Shown: positions 15,678-24,648 of the stretch, piece by piece
How positions within the stretch are numbered: position 1 is the first letter of the stretch
How the letters are laid out: each line of letters begins with the position of its first letter
Assembly (NCBI GenBank): GCA_013360485.1
Contig: JABWBN010000009.1
Span: forward strand, 1 to 42,608
Direction of reading: 5' to 3'
Source of the DNA: Burkholderiaceae bacterium
GTDB lineage: Bacteria > Pseudomonadota > Gammaproteobacteria > Burkholderiales > Burkholderiaceae_C
DNA: 42,608 nt
Notes under the pieces: model-generated
Told to the model about the DNA's origin: nothing
Databases searched by the model: none
Seen by the model: only the letters and a program-made list of their open reading frames with translations
Position numbers and translations under genes: made by a program

Positions 15678-16172
15678 ATGACCGCGCGCCACCCCACGGC
15701 AGCCGCCGCCGCGTCGCCAGCCGAAGCGCAGGCGACCGCCGAGGCCGTGCGCGAGGCGATGTCTCGTGACGACGCCGTCATCCGCTTGCTTGGGCTGGAG
15801 GTCGTCACGATCGGACCAGGCAGTGCACGGGTGTCGATGCAGGTGCGAGCCGACATGCTCAATGGCTTCGGGATCTGCCACGGCGGTTTGATTGCCACGC
15901 TGGCCGATGCGGCGTTCGCCTACGCCTGCAACGCCTATAACGTCCAAACGGTGGCATCCGGCTTCTCGGTCGAATTGCTGGCCGGTGCGCACGAGGGCGA
16001 TCGCCTCATGGCGGTCGCGCGAGAGGCGAGTCGCAAGGGACGGCTCGGGGTCTACGACATCGAGGTTGACGATCAACATGGCCGGCGAATTGCGCTGTTT
16101 CGTGGCCATTCCTACACGATGGTGGGCCGACCGGTGGTCGGCGGCGCGCCACTGAATCCACGCGGAGGATGA
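15678..16172 (+). CDS. paaI: Hydroxyphenylacetyl-CoA thioesterase PaaI
   Basis: The 164-residue hotdog-fold thioesterase has the PaaI motif GICHGGLIATLADAAFAYAC and the downstream pattern ASGFSVELLAGAHEGDRL. PaaI hydrolyses stalled CoA esters of the phenylacetate pathway and releases trapped CoA. The ATG at 15678 was chosen because the frame upstream runs through the operator and promoter. It is the first gene of the paa operon, and its TGA is directly followed by the paaK ATG. A GGAGG inside its last codons serves paaK. Confidence 0.92.
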   Translation: MTARHPTAAAAASPAEAQATAEAVREAMSRDDAVIRLLGLEVVTIGPGSARVSMQVRADMLNGFGICHGGLIATLADAAFAYACNAYNVQTVASGFSVELLAGAHEGDRLMAVAREASRKGRLGVYDIEVDDQHGRRIALFRGHSYTMVGRPVVGGAPLNPRGG

Positions 16173-17480
16173 ATGCCTGTCAAGCAGCCAGCGCCCGGTG
16201 ACCTCGAGCCCATCGAGCGCGCCAGCCGGGACGAACTCCAGGCCCTGCAGCTCGAGCGGCTGCAGCAAACCCTGGCGCATGCCTTCGAGCATGTGCCGCA
16301 CTATCGGCGCGCATTCGAGGCGCGTGGCGTCCACCCGTCGGATTGCAAGACACTGGCCGACCTGGCTCGATTTCCATTCACCACCAAGGCCGACCTGCGT
16401 GCCAACTACCCGTTCGGCATGTTCGCCGTGCCGCGCGAGCAGGTGGTGCGCGTGCATGCATCGTCGGGAACGACAGGCAAACCGACGGTGGTGGGCTACA
16501 CGCAGGGCGACATCGACACCTGGGCCGAGCTGATGGCGCGCTCGCTTCGGGCAACCGGAGCGCGGCGTGGCGACATCGTGCACAACGCCTATGGCTACGG
16601 CCTGTTCACCGGCGGACTGGGCGCACACTACGGCGCCGAGCGCCTGGGCTGCACCGTGGTGCCGATGTCCGGGGGCCAGACCGAGAAGCAGGTGCAGCTC
16701 ATCGTCGACTTCAAGCCAGACATCATCATGGTCACGCCAAGCTACATGCAGGTGATCATCGAAGAGTTCCGGCGCCAGGGCATGGACCCGCGCGAGATGT
16801 CGATCCGCATCGGCGTCTTCGGCGCCGAGCCCTGGACCGAGGCGATGCGCGCCGAGATCGAAGCCAGCGCCGCGATCGATGCCGTCGACATCTACGGCCT
16901 GTCCGAAGTGATGGGTCCCGGCGTGGCCTGCGAGTGCATCGAGTCGAAGGATGGTCCGGTGATCTGGGAAGACCACTTTTATCCGGAAATCATCGACCCC
17001 GACACTGGCAATGTGCTACCCGATGGCAGCGAAGGCGAGCTCGTGTTCACCTCGTTGAGCAAGCAGGCGATGCCCGTCATCCGCTATCGCACGCGCGACC
17101 TCACGCGGCTGCTGCCGCCGACCGCCCGCAGCATGCGCCGCATGGGCAAGATCGTTGGCCGCTCCGATGACATGCTCATCATCAGGGGCGTGAACGTGTT
17201 CCCCACTCAAATCGAAGAACTCGTGCTCAAGCAGGGCCGCCTGGCCGGGCAATACCAGCTGGTCGTCACGCGCCCCGATCGCCTCGACGAACTCGAGGTG
17301 CGCTGCGAACTGCTGCCCGAGCATGCGCAGGCCGATGCGGCCGCCGTCGGTACAGAACTGCAGCACCTGATCAAGTCGCTGATCGGTGTGAGCGCCAGTG
17401 TCAGTGTCGGGCTGCCCGACTCCATCGAGCGCACGCTCGTGGGCAAGGCGCGCCGTGTCGTCGACAAGCGCCCGCGCTGA
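16173..17480 (+). CDS. paaK: Phenylacetate-CoA ligase
   Basis: PaaK activates phenylacetate with ATP and CoA to phenylacetyl-CoA in the cytoplasm. The 435-residue protein has the PaaK-type adenylation loop SSGTTGKPTVVGYT, the following YGYGLFTGGLGAHYGAE stretch, IYGLSEVMGPGVACEC, and the C-terminal IIRGVNVFPTQIEE. Length is normal. The GGAGG in the end of paaI supplies its ribosome-binding site 5 nt before the ATG. Lying between paaI and paaA, it completes the entry to the epoxidase step. Confidence 0.95.
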   Translation: MPVKQPAPGDLEPIERASRDELQALQLERLQQTLAHAFEHVPHYRRAFEARGVHPSDCKTLADLARFPFTTKADLRANYPFGMFAVPREQVVRVHASSGTTGKPTVVGYTQGDIDTWAELMARSLRATGARRGDIVHNAYGYGLFTGGLGAHYGAERLGCTVVPMSGGQTEKQVQLIVDFKPDIIMVTPSYMQVIIEEFRRQGMDPREMSIRIGVFGAEPWTEAMRAEIEASAAIDAVDIYGLSEVMGPGVACECIESKDGPVIWEDHFYPEIIDPDTGNVLPDGSEGELVFTSLSKQAMPVIRYRTRDLTRLLPPTARSMRRMGKIVGRSDDMLIIRGVNVFPTQIEELVLKQGRLAGQYQLVVTRPDRLDELEVRCELLPEHAQADAAAVGTELQHLIKSLIGVSASVSVGLPDSIERTLVGKARRVVDKRPR

Positions 17481-17511
17481 GTGCAGCGAACCTGACGCGC
17501 AGGAGTGAGGC

Positions 17512-18522
17512 ATGTACACCCAGGCCATGGACACCGCCGCCCGCGAGGGACACGCAAGCGCACCGGAGCTTGCTCCGACCGAACGCGAGCAGCGCTTCGA
17601 GGCCCGCATCGCCGCTGGCGAATACGTCGAATCCAAAGACTGGATGCCCGATCACTATCGGCGCACGCTGGTGCGCCAGATCAGCCAGCATGCGCACTCC
17701 GAGATCGTCGGCATGCTGCCTGAAGGCAACTGGATCACCCGTGCGCCGACCCTCAAGCGCAAGGCCATCTTGCTGGCCAAGGTGCAGGACGAAGGCGGGC
17801 ATGGCCTGTATCTCTACGCAGCAGCCGAGACCCTGGGCACCAGCCGTGACGAGATGATCGAGGCGCTGCACAACGGCCAGGCCAAGTACAGTTCGATTTT
17901 CAACTACCCCACGCTCACCTGGGCGGATGTGGGCGTGATCGGCTGGCTGGTCGATGGCGCGGCCATCATGAACCAGATCCCGCTGTGCCGGTGCAGCTAC
18001 GGGCCCTACGCCAGGGCGATGATCCGGGTGTGCCGCGAGGAGTCGTTCCACCAGCGCCAGGGCTTCGACGCGTTGTACGCGATGATGTCCCAGGGCACGC
18101 AGGCACAGCGTGACATGGTGCAGGAGGCGGTGAACCGCTGGTGGTGGCCCAGCCTCATGATGTTCGGTCCGCCCGACGGCGAGAGCACGCACTCCGAGCA
18201 ATCGATGCGCTGGGGCATCAAGCGCATCGGCAACGACGAGTTGCGCCAGAAGTTCATCGACGCCGCCGTCGAGCAGGCGAAGGTGCTGGGTGTCGACCTG
18301 CAGGACCCCCAACTGAAGTGGAACCCCGAGCGCGGGCACCACGACCATGGCCCCATCGACTGGGACGAGTTCTGGCGCGTGGTGGGCGGCGATGGACCTT
18401 GCAACCGCGACCGTCTGGCTGCACGCGTGCGTGCGCGCGAAGAGGGTGCCTGGGTGCGCGAGGCGGCGATGGCCCATGCACGCAAGCGGGCGGCATGCGA
18501 TGCGGCGGCGCAGGCCGCGTGA
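17512..18522 (+). CDS. paaA: Phenylacetyl-CoA epoxidase subunit A (catalytic)
   Basis: PaaA is the di-iron catalytic subunit of the oxygenase that turns phenylacetyl-CoA into the ring 1,2-epoxide. The 336-residue protein has the ferritin-like di-iron motifs: [19 protein letters not shown] holds one ExxH and [15 protein letters not shown] the second. [18 protein letters not shown] near the C-terminus is typical. GGAG lies about 9 nt before the ATG. It follows paaK after 31 bp and leads the paaABCDE set. Confidence 0.96.
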   Translation: MYTQAMDTAAREGHASAPELAPTEREQRFEARIAAGEYVESKDWMPDHYRRTLVRQISQHAHSEIVGMLPEGNWITRAPTLKRKAILLAKVQDEGGHGLYLYAAAETLGTSRDEMIEALHNGQAKYSSIFNYPTLTWADVGVIGWLVDGAAIMNQIPLCRCSYGPYARAMIRVCREESFHQRQGFDALYAMMSQGTQAQRDMVQEAVNRWWWPSLMMFGPPDGESTHSEQSMRWGIKRIGNDELRQKFIDAAVEQAKVLGVDLQDPQLKWNPERGHHDHGPIDWDEFWRVVGGDGPCNRDRLAARVRAREEGAWVREAAMAHARKRAACDAAAQAA

Positions 18523-18563
18523 TCGCGGGCGCGATGCCGTCGATTCCTAGCCGGAGGGGTGAC

Positions 18564-18575
18564 AGGAGGTGATCC
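18564..18575 (+). promoter_or_regulatory. Exceptionally strong Shine-Dalgarno site of paaB
   Basis: AGGAGGTGATCC is complementary over 12 nt to the conserved 3' end of 16S rRNA (GGATCACCTCCT). AGGAGG ends 8 nt before the ATG at 18578. It decides that start over an in-frame GTG at 18569 that lies inside the site. Confidence 0.85.
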
Positions 18576-18577
18576 AG

Positions 18578-18871
18578 ATGAGCGATACCCGCGATGAATG
18601 GCCCTTGTGGGAGGTGTTCGTGCGCCCGAAGTCGGGGCTGGACCACAAGCACTGCGGCAGCCTTCATGCCGCCGACTCCGCCATGGCCCTGAACCTCGCA
18701 CGTGAGGTGTACACCCGGCGTCAGGAAGGGGTGAGCCTGTGGGTCGTGCGCTCGGACCAGATCGTCGCCAGCGACCCTGCTGACAAGGACATGCTTTTCG
18801 AGCCCGCCTCCGACAAGGTTTACCGGCATCCGACGTTCTACAAGCTGCCTGACTCCGTCGACCACATGTGA
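18578..18871 (+). CDS. paaB: Phenylacetyl-CoA epoxidase subunit B
   Basis: The 97-residue protein matches PaaB: WPLWEVFVRPKSGLDHKHCG, HAADSAMALNLAREVYTRR and LWVVRSDQIVASDP are family hallmarks. PaaB is a small subunit that bridges PaaAC heterodimers in the epoxidase complex. The ATG at 18578 is set by the 12-nt Shine-Dalgarno match just upstream. It lies 55 bp after paaA and 28 bp before paaC. Confidence 0.95.
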   Translation: MSDTRDEWPLWEVFVRPKSGLDHKHCGSLHAADSAMALNLAREVYTRRQEGVSLWVVRSDQIVASDPADKDMLFEPASDKVYRHPTFYKLPDSVDHM

Positions 18872-18899
18872 TTTCTGCGGCTCGTCGCACTTGCCCGTC

Positions 18900-19706
18900 A
18901 TGATCTCCGGCCACTCCATCGCGATTGCGCACGATCCCATCGTCGACTATGTGCTGCGCATCGGCGACACCGCGCTGGTGCATGCGCAGCGCCTGGCCGA
19001 GTGGTGCGGTCATGCGCCGGTGCTCGAGGAGGACATCGCCCTGTCGAACGTGGCGCTCGATCACATCGGCCAGGCCCGCGCGCTGCTCACGCACGCGGGA
19101 TCGCTCCATGCGTCGAGGGCGGGCGGGCAGGCGTATGACGAGGACCAGCTGGCGTTCCTTCGCGGCGAGGGTGACTTCCGCAACGTCACGCTGGCGGAGT
19201 TGCCGCTGCGGCGTGGAGGCGGCGACTTCGCCGACACCGTCTTGCGCAACCTGCTGCTGTCGACATGGTTCAAGCTGTGGTGGCAGCGCCTGCAGTCGTC
19301 GACTGACGAGACACTGTCGGGTATCGCCGGCAAGGCGCTGAAGGAGGCCCGCTACCACCAGTCGCACGCCGCGCAGTGGGTGGTGCGCCTGGGCGATGGC
19401 ACCGATGAGTCGGCGGCGCGAATGCGCAAGGCGCTGGCGCGCGCGTGGCCCTATGTGCCCGAGCTGTTCGAAGCCGACGCGGTCGATGCAGCGGCCGTCG
19501 CTTCGGGCTTCGGTCCGGCCACTTCCGATCTGCATCCGCAGTGGTCGACCGAGATCGCCGCTGTATTGAAGGATGCGAACCTGACCGCGCCGGCAGCCAC
19601 GGCGTTCCGGTCGACCGGGCGGCGTGGTGTACACAGCGAGCACCTGGGCTATCTGCTGGCCGAGATGCAGGTGCTGCAGCGACGCTACCCTGGGGGTGTC
19701 TGGTGA
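18900..19706 (+). CDS. paaC: Phenylacetyl-CoA epoxidase subunit C (structural)
   Basis: The 268-residue ferritin-like protein is the structural partner of PaaA. It shows the PaaC patterns LAEWCGHAPVLEEDIALSNV, ALDHIGQARALL and EARYHQSHAAQWVVRLGDGT. The ATG at 18900 was chosen; an in-frame TTG at 18891 is possible. No good ribosome-binding site is visible before either, in sharp contrast to paaB. Its stop overlaps the GTG start of paaD by 4 bp (GTGA), indicating coupled translation. Confidence 0.93.
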   Translation: MISGHSIAIAHDPIVDYVLRIGDTALVHAQRLAEWCGHAPVLEEDIALSNVALDHIGQARALLTHAGSLHASRAGGQAYDEDQLAFLRGEGDFRNVTLAELPLRRGGGDFADTVLRNLLLSTWFKLWWQRLQSSTDETLSGIAGKALKEARYHQSHAAQWVVRLGDGTDESAARMRKALARAWPYVPELFEADAVDAAAVASGFGPATSDLHPQWSTEIAAVLKDANLTAPAATAFRSTGRRGVHSEHLGYLLAEMQVLQRRYPGGVW

Positions 19707-20221
19707 CGGTGGTAACTGAACTGCACACGCGAGTCGGGGTGGCGTGGCGCGTGCTGCAGCGCGTGCCTGATCCGGAGATCCCGGCTGTTTCGCTGGTCGA
19801 CCTGGGTATCGTGCGCGAGGTGCGCGAGGTGCGCGAGGAGGGCGACGAGCTGCTCGTGGTGCTCACGCCCACCTACTCGGGGTGCCCGGCGACCGAGGCC
19901 ATTGCGTCGGCTGTGCGGCGCGAATTGGAATCCGCCGGACTGGGGCCGGTGAAGGTGACGCGCCGTCTGGCGCCGGCCTGGACCACCGATTGGATCACCG
20001 ATGAGGGACGCCGGCAGCTCCAGCGTCACGGGATAGCGCCGCCGGGACCGGCACCAGCCGCAGGCGAGCAGGTGGTGCGGTTCGTGAGCCGGTCACCCAC
20101 CTGTCCGCGCTGCGCAAGCGCGCGCACCGAGAGCCTGTCCGAGTTCGGGTCCACCGCCTGCAAGTCGCTGCACCGGTGCATGGCCTGTGGCGAGCCGTTC
20201 GAGCACTTCAAGCCGATATGA
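19703..20221 (+). CDS. paaD: PaaD, epoxidase maturation protein
   Basis: The 172-residue protein has an N-terminal MIP18/DUF59-type domain (VPDPEIPAVSLVDLGIV, then TPTYSGCPATEAI) and a C-terminal four-cysteine cluster (CPRC and CMAC separated by about 27 residues) able to bind a metal or Fe-S centre. PaaD is needed for epoxidase activity and probably helps mature its iron centres. The start is GTG overlapping the paaC stop. Its stop overlaps the paaE ATG (ATGA), so C, D and E are translationally coupled. Confidence 0.93.
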   Translation: MTVVTELHTRVGVAWRVLQRVPDPEIPAVSLVDLGIVREVREVREEGDELLVVLTPTYSGCPATEAIASAVRRELESAGLGPVKVTRRLAPAWTTDWITDEGRRQLQRHGIAPPGPAPAAGEQVVRFVSRSPTCPRCASARTESLSEFGSTACKSLHRCMACGEPFEHFKPI

Positions 20222-21294
20222 GCACCGATACGCACTTCCACAGCTTGCGCGTGGTCGCGCGCGACGCAGTGGCCGACGACGCCGTGGCGTTGAGGCTCGA
20301 AGTGCCGCCCGCGCTGGTCGAGGCCTACGCGTTCGAACCTGGGCAACACCTCACGCTGCGCACCGTCATCGCCGGGCAGGAGTGCAGGCGATCGTATTCC
20401 TTGTGCGATTGGACGGGTCGGCCGACGTTGCGCATAGGCGTGCGGCGGATCGAAGGCGGGCTGTTCTCGAACTGGGTCCACGAGCGGTTGCACGTGGGCG
20501 AGGCGGTCGATGTGATGCCGCCGCAGGGCCGCTTCGTGCTGCGCCCGGGTACCGGCACTGCGCGACATGTGCTGGGCGTGGCCGGAGGCAGCGGCATCAC
20601 GCCGATCCTGGCCATCGCCCGGGCGTTGCTCGACGATGAGCCGCGCAGCCGCTTCACGCTGGTCTACGGCAACCGAACCGCGCGCAGCACCATGTTCAAG
20701 GAGGAACTCGAAGACCTCAAGAACCGCCACCTTGCGCGCATGATGCTGATACCGGTGTTCTCGCGCGAGCCGGTCGATGCCCCGCTGTCCGGAGGGCGCA
20801 TCGATGCACCGCTGCTGCATCGACTGGCCACCACGTTGATCGACGTGCCGGCCCTGGACGCAGTCTTCGTGTGCGGCCCGGAAGGCATGATCGAAATCGC
20901 ACAGCAGGCGTTGCTCGATGCACGGCTACCTGCTGGGCGTATCCACACCGAGCGCTTCGGTGTGGCCGCGGCGCGCACGGCGGCCGACGTGCCGCAACCG
21001 GGAGATGTTAGCGATGCCCGCATCACGATCACACGTGATGGGCTCACCCGGACGGTGCCATATTCGGCACCCGACGGCAGCATTCTCGATGCCTGCGCCC
21101 GCGCCGGGTTCGAGTTGCCGTATTCTTGCAAGTCCGGTGTGTGCGGCACATGTCGCGCCCGGCTTCAGACGGGACAGGTGCGCATGGATCGCAATTTCGC
21201 ACTCGAGCCCGCCGAGGTGGCCGCCGGCTTCGTGCTCACCTGCCAGGCCCATCCCGTGAGCGACAGCGTGGCGCTGTCGTTCGACGAGCGCTGA
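20218..21294 (+). CDS. paaE: Phenylacetyl-CoA epoxidase reductase subunit E
   Basis: PaaE carries electrons from NADPH to the di-iron site of PaaA. The 358-residue protein has an FAD domain (RRSYSLCDW), an NAD(P) domain (GVAGGSGITPILAIAR and VFVCGPEGMIE) and a C-terminal plant-type 2Fe-2S domain (CKSGVCGTC followed by a final Cys in FVLTCQAHP). All four cluster cysteines are present. The ATG overlaps the paaD stop. A TetR gene follows after 14 bp. Confidence 0.95.
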   Translation: MSTDTHFHSLRVVARDAVADDAVALRLEVPPALVEAYAFEPGQHLTLRTVIAGQECRRSYSLCDWTGRPTLRIGVRRIEGGLFSNWVHERLHVGEAVDVMPPQGRFVLRPGTGTARHVLGVAGGSGITPILAIARALLDDEPRSRFTLVYGNRTARSTMFKEELEDLKNRHLARMMLIPVFSREPVDAPLSGGRIDAPLLHRLATTLIDVPALDAVFVCGPEGMIEIAQQALLDARLPAGRIHTERFGVAAARTAADVPQPGDVSDARITITRDGLTRTVPYSAPDGSILDACARAGFELPYSCKSGVCGTCRARLQTGQVRMDRNFALEPAEVAAGFVLTCQAHPVSDSVALSFDER

Positions 21295-21308
21295 AACGGC
21301 AGGCTGCC

Positions 21309-21962
21309 ATGGGACGCGTGCGCGGCGCTGCCTTCGATGACCAACGAAGTCGCATCCTCACGCATGCGGCGGCGCTGTTTGCCGAGCGCGGGTATACCGC
21401 CACCTCGATGAACGAGGTCGCGGCCGCCAGCGGCGTGTCCAAGCCCACTCTCTACCACTATGTGCGGGACAAGCACGAGTTGCTGCGCTGCGTGGCGCAG
21501 GCGCACGTCGACCGTCTGCAGGCGCTGGTGGCCGAAGTCGTGGCAGAGGGCCTGCCGCCTCGCGAGAGGCTGGCGCAACTCATCAGCCGCTTCGTGCTGG
21601 CCTACGCCGATGCGTGCAACGAGCATCGTGTCTTGACCGACGACGTCAAGTTCCTCGACGAGCAGGCGCGCGAACGCGTGCTCGACGGTGAGCGGCGGGT
21701 GGTTGAAGTGTTCGCAGATGCGCTGGCGCAACTGCGCCCCGAACTATCCGCGGCATCCTTGACCAAACCGCTGACCATGCTGCTGTTCGGCATGATGAAC
21801 TGGATGTTCACGTGGCTCAAGCCGGGTGGTCCGGTTGACCACGGCACGATCGCGCCGGTGGTGGTCGATCTGTTCCTGGGTGGGCTGGAGCATGTTCAGG
21901 CTCCGCCAGACCCGGTACCGCTTTCTTGTCAGAAGCAACCCCAGAAGGAGATATGCACATGA
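21309..21962 (+). CDS. TetR family regulator, PaaR-like
   Basis: The 217-residue regulator has a clear N-terminal TetR helix-turn-helix (ATSMNEVAAASGVSKPTLYH, then YVRDKHELL) and a variable effector domain. It lies 14 bp after paaE and overlaps the following binding-protein gene by 4 bp (ATGA), so it belongs to the paa operon. TetR-type PaaR repressors of betaproteobacteria respond to phenylacetyl-CoA. The palindromes before paaI and before livH are its probable targets. The symbol paaR is likely but was not assigned without a comparison. Confidence 0.88.
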   Translation: MGRVRGAAFDDQRSRILTHAAALFAERGYTATSMNEVAAASGVSKPTLYHYVRDKHELLRCVAQAHVDRLQALVAEVVAEGLPPRERLAQLISRFVLAYADACNEHRVLTDDVKFLDEQARERVLDGERRVVEVFADALAQLRPELSAASLTKPLTMLLFGMMNWMFTWLKPGGPVDHGTIAPVVVDLFLGGLEHVQAPPDPVPLSCQKQPQKEICT

Positions 21963-23107
21963 AACTGATCCGTTCCCTGATGGCCGCAGCACTGGCTGCC
22001 GTGTGTGCAACTTCGCAGGCCGGCGAAATCAAGGTCGGCGTCACCGTGTCGGCCACCGGCCCGGCCGCATCGCTGGGCATACCCGAGAAGAACACGTTCG
22101 ACCTGATGCCCAAGACGCTGGCGGGTCACACGGTCAAGTACATCGTGCTCGACGACGCATCCGACACCACGGCGGCCGTCACCAACGCCCGGCGGCACAT
22201 CACCGAGAACAAGGTGGACATCATCATCGGCTCGACGACCACGCCGAACTCGCTGGCCATGATCGACGTGGTGTCCGAGAGCCAGACGCCAATGATCTCG
22301 ATGGCGGCTTCGGCACGCATCGTCGAGCCCGTCGATGCCAAGCGGCGCTGGGTGTTCAAGACGCCGCAAAACGACATCATGATGGCGCTGGCCATCGTGC
22401 AACACATGGCCGACAACGGCATCAAGTCGGCGGCGTTCATCGGCTTTGCGGATGCCTATGGCGAGGGCTGGTTGCAGGAGTTCAACAAGGCGGCCGCGCT
22501 CAAAAGCATCCAGGTGGTGGCCACCGAACGGTACAACCGCACCGATTCGTCCGTCACCGGACAGGTCCTGAAGATCATGAAGGAGAACCCGCAGGCTGTG
22601 CTGGTGGCGGGTTCGGGCACCCCGGCCGTGCTGCCTCAGCGCACGCTCAAGGAGCGCGGCTACAAGGGAGTGGTCTACCAGACGCACGGCGTGGCCAACA
22701 ACGATTTCCTGCGCGTCGGAGGCAAGGACGTCGAGGGCACGCTGCTGCCCGCCGGGGGCGTGCTCGTGGCCGAGCAGCTGCCTGCTAACCATCCGGTGAA
22801 GAAGACCGCGATGGCCTACGTGCGCGCCTACGAGGCCGCACACGGCAAGGGATCGGTGTCCACGTTCGGCGCCCATGCCTGGGATGCCGGCCTGCTGCTC
22901 CACGCAGCCATTGCCAGCGTCGGCAAGTCGGCCGAACCCGGTACGCCGGCGTACCGGACGGCGCTGCGCGATGCGCTGGAACGCACCCGCAACGTTTCGG
23001 GCGCCCACGGCGTGTTCAACATGTCGCCCAATGACCACCTGGGCCTCGACCAGCGCGCGCGCGTGATGGTCAAGATCGAGAACGGCGCCTGGGTCTACCA
23101 GAAGTAA
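21959..23107 (+). CDS. ABC transporter substrate-binding protein, LivK/HAAT type (copy 2)
   Basis: The 382-residue periplasmic binding protein begins MKLIRSLMAAALAAVCATSQA with cleavage probably after SQA, and the mature part starts GEIKVGVTVSATGPAASLG. It aligns along its full length with the protein at 10214-11350 (for example VLDDASDTTAAVTNARR, FADAYGEGWLQEF, KERGYKGVVYQTHGVA). A strong GGAG 8 nt before the ATG at 21959 sets the start. No permease or ATPase gene follows, so it probably uses the LivH, LivMG and LivF importer about 10 kb upstream. Phenylacetate or a related acid is the likely ligand, given its place in the paa operon. Confidence 0.9.
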   Translation: MKLIRSLMAAALAAVCATSQAGEIKVGVTVSATGPAASLGIPEKNTFDLMPKTLAGHTVKYIVLDDASDTTAAVTNARRHITENKVDIIIGSTTTPNSLAMIDVVSESQTPMISMAASARIVEPVDAKRRWVFKTPQNDIMMALAIVQHMADNGIKSAAFIGFADAYGEGWLQEFNKAAALKSIQVVATERYNRTDSSVTGQVLKIMKENPQAVLVAGSGTPAVLPQRTLKERGYKGVVYQTHGVANNDFLRVGGKDVEGTLLPAGGVLVAEQLPANHPVKKTAMAYVRAYEAAHGKGSVSTFGAHAWDAGLLLHAAIASVGKSAEPGTPAYRTALRDALERTRNVSGAHGVFNMSPNDHLGLDQRARVMVKIENGAWVYQK

Positions 23108-23121
23108 GCCAGCGCGTCTGT

Positions 23122-23155
23122 GCCGCTCCTGCTCCGGTGTCAGGAGGGGAGCGGC
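23122..23155. terminator. Hairpin between convergent genes
   Basis: GCCGCTCC (23122-23129) and GGAGCGGC (23148-23155) form an 8-bp stem; CTCC and GGAG can extend it inside the loop. It lies 14 bp after the binding-protein stop, followed by TTCTC on the plus strand, between genes that converge. It could terminate from either side; the T tract is weak. Confidence 0.5.
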
Positions 23156-23248
23156 TTCTCGCCGAGTCGCGCTTGGGCATCGGTGCCCGACGTTTGTGGT
23201 GTCCTGATTTGCCTGTCCTGGCGCAGGCGAGATGCCTGGGCTATCGGG

Positions 23249-24454
23249 TCACCAACTGGCGCGGCCCATGCCCATGACGCGCCGGTACCATTCGTGGAAG
23301 TGGCGCATGCCGTCTTCCATCGGGCTCTGGTAAGGGCCGGCCTCGTCGTCACCGCGCTCGAGAAGCGCGCGCCGGCCAGCATCCATACGTTCGGCGATCT
23401 CGTCGTCCTCCAGGCAGGTTTCCATGTAGGCGGCCTGTTCGGCCTCAACGAATTCGCGCTCGAAGGCGGCGATTTCCTCCGGGTAGAAGAATTCCACGAC
23501 GTTGAGCGTGCGCTGCGGCCCCTTCGGGTAAAGGGTCGAGACCACCAGCACGTGCGGGTACCACTCGACCATGATGTTCGGGTAGTACGTGAGCCAGATC
23601 GCACCGTGCGCGGGCGCCACGCCGCCCCTCAGGGCCAGCACCGCATCGTGCCAGCGCTGATACGCGGGCGAACCCGCGCGCCGCAGGCCTTCGTGTATGC
23701 CCACCGTCTGCACCGAGTGATGGCGCCCGAACTCCCAGCGCAAGTCGTCGCAGCTGACGAACCGCCCCAGGCCCGGGTGGAAGGGCACGACATGGTAGTC
23801 CTCGAGGTAGACCTCGATGAAGGTCTTCCAGTTGTAGCGGCACTCGTGCATCTGCACCTTGTCGAGCACGAAGCCAGTGAAGTCGAAGCTTGCACGCGGG
23901 CCCACGGTACCGAGCTCGGCCGCGATGTCGCGGCCGTTGTCCTCGAACACCATGCCGTGCCAGGTGCGCACGCCGTAGGTGTTCAGGTGCAGACAGGGGT
24001 CGTGCTCGAAGTGCGGTGCGCCGACCAGTCGGCCCTGCAGGTCGTAGGTCCAGCGATGCAGGGGGCAGACGATGCCAGCGCGCGTGTGGCCGCGGCCGCG
24101 CAGCATCACAGCCTGGCGGTGACGGCAGACGTTGGACACCAGTTGCACGCCCTGAGCGGTGCGCACCAGCGCGCGGCCTTCTCCCTCTTGCGGCAGCGCA
24201 TAGTAGTCGCCCACCTCGGGAATGGCGAGTGCGTGCCCCAGATAGCGCGGCCCGTGCTGGAAGATGAGTTCCTGCTCGCGCGAGGCCAAGGCCTCCGAGA
24301 AATAGGTCGCAACCGAAAGCTGCGACTGCGTCGCGTTCGACACCGCCACACCGGCGCGGCATTGCGCGGGCGTTGCCGCGACTGAATCGGATGCCGCGCG
24401 GGGCTTGTCCGCAGCGGGATCCGGAGCTTCGAGACCGATGCTCAGGTCCGACAT
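23249..24454 (-). CDS. Rieske non-heme iron oxygenase, alpha-subunit type
   Basis: The 401-residue protein has the Rieske 2Fe-2S motif CRHR followed after about 17 residues by CPLH (near residues 128-150). A C-terminal catalytic domain contains EDYHVVPFH, which supplies the two iron-binding histidines of ring-hydroxylating oxygenases. No reductase or ferredoxin gene is next to it, so the electron donor is unknown. It is transcribed away from xseB, with which it shares a 194-bp gap. The ATG at 24454 is preferred; 24484 is an in-frame alternative. The substrate cannot be inferred; it may be unrelated to the paa block. Confidence 0.85.
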   Translation of the reverse strand: MSDLSIGLEAPDPAADKPRAASDSVAATPAQCRAGVAVSNATQSQLSVATYFSEALASREQELIFQHGPRYLGHALAIPEVGDYYALPQEGEGRALVRTAQGVQLVSNVCRHRQAVMLRGRGHTRAGIVCPLHRWTYDLQGRLVGAPHFEHDPCLHLNTYGVRTWHGMVFEDNGRDIAAELGTVGPRASFDFTGFVLDKVQMHECRYNWKTFIEVYLEDYHVVPFHPGLGRFVSCDDLRWEFGRHHSVQTVGIHEGLRRAGSPAYQRWHDAVLALRGGVAPAHGAIWLTYYPNIMVEWYPHVLVVSTLYPKGPQRTLNVVEFFYPEEIAAFEREFVEAEQAAYMETCLEDDEIAERMDAGRRALLERGDDEAGPYQSPMEDGMRHFHEWYRRVMGMGRASW

Positions 24455-24648
24455 GATCCCCAGGATCTCCAGCAAGGATGTCACAACCCCCCACCCGGTG
24501 GCCCCGCGGATGGGCTTGTCAATGATGAACGGCCATCACTCAGGATGGCCGAAGGCTGGGATTGTACGCGTGCGCCACCCGCAGGCCTGAGGGGTCGGAG
24601 TGCGGGCGACTAAAATCAACGCTTTTCCGCCAAAGGACCGTATTCCTC

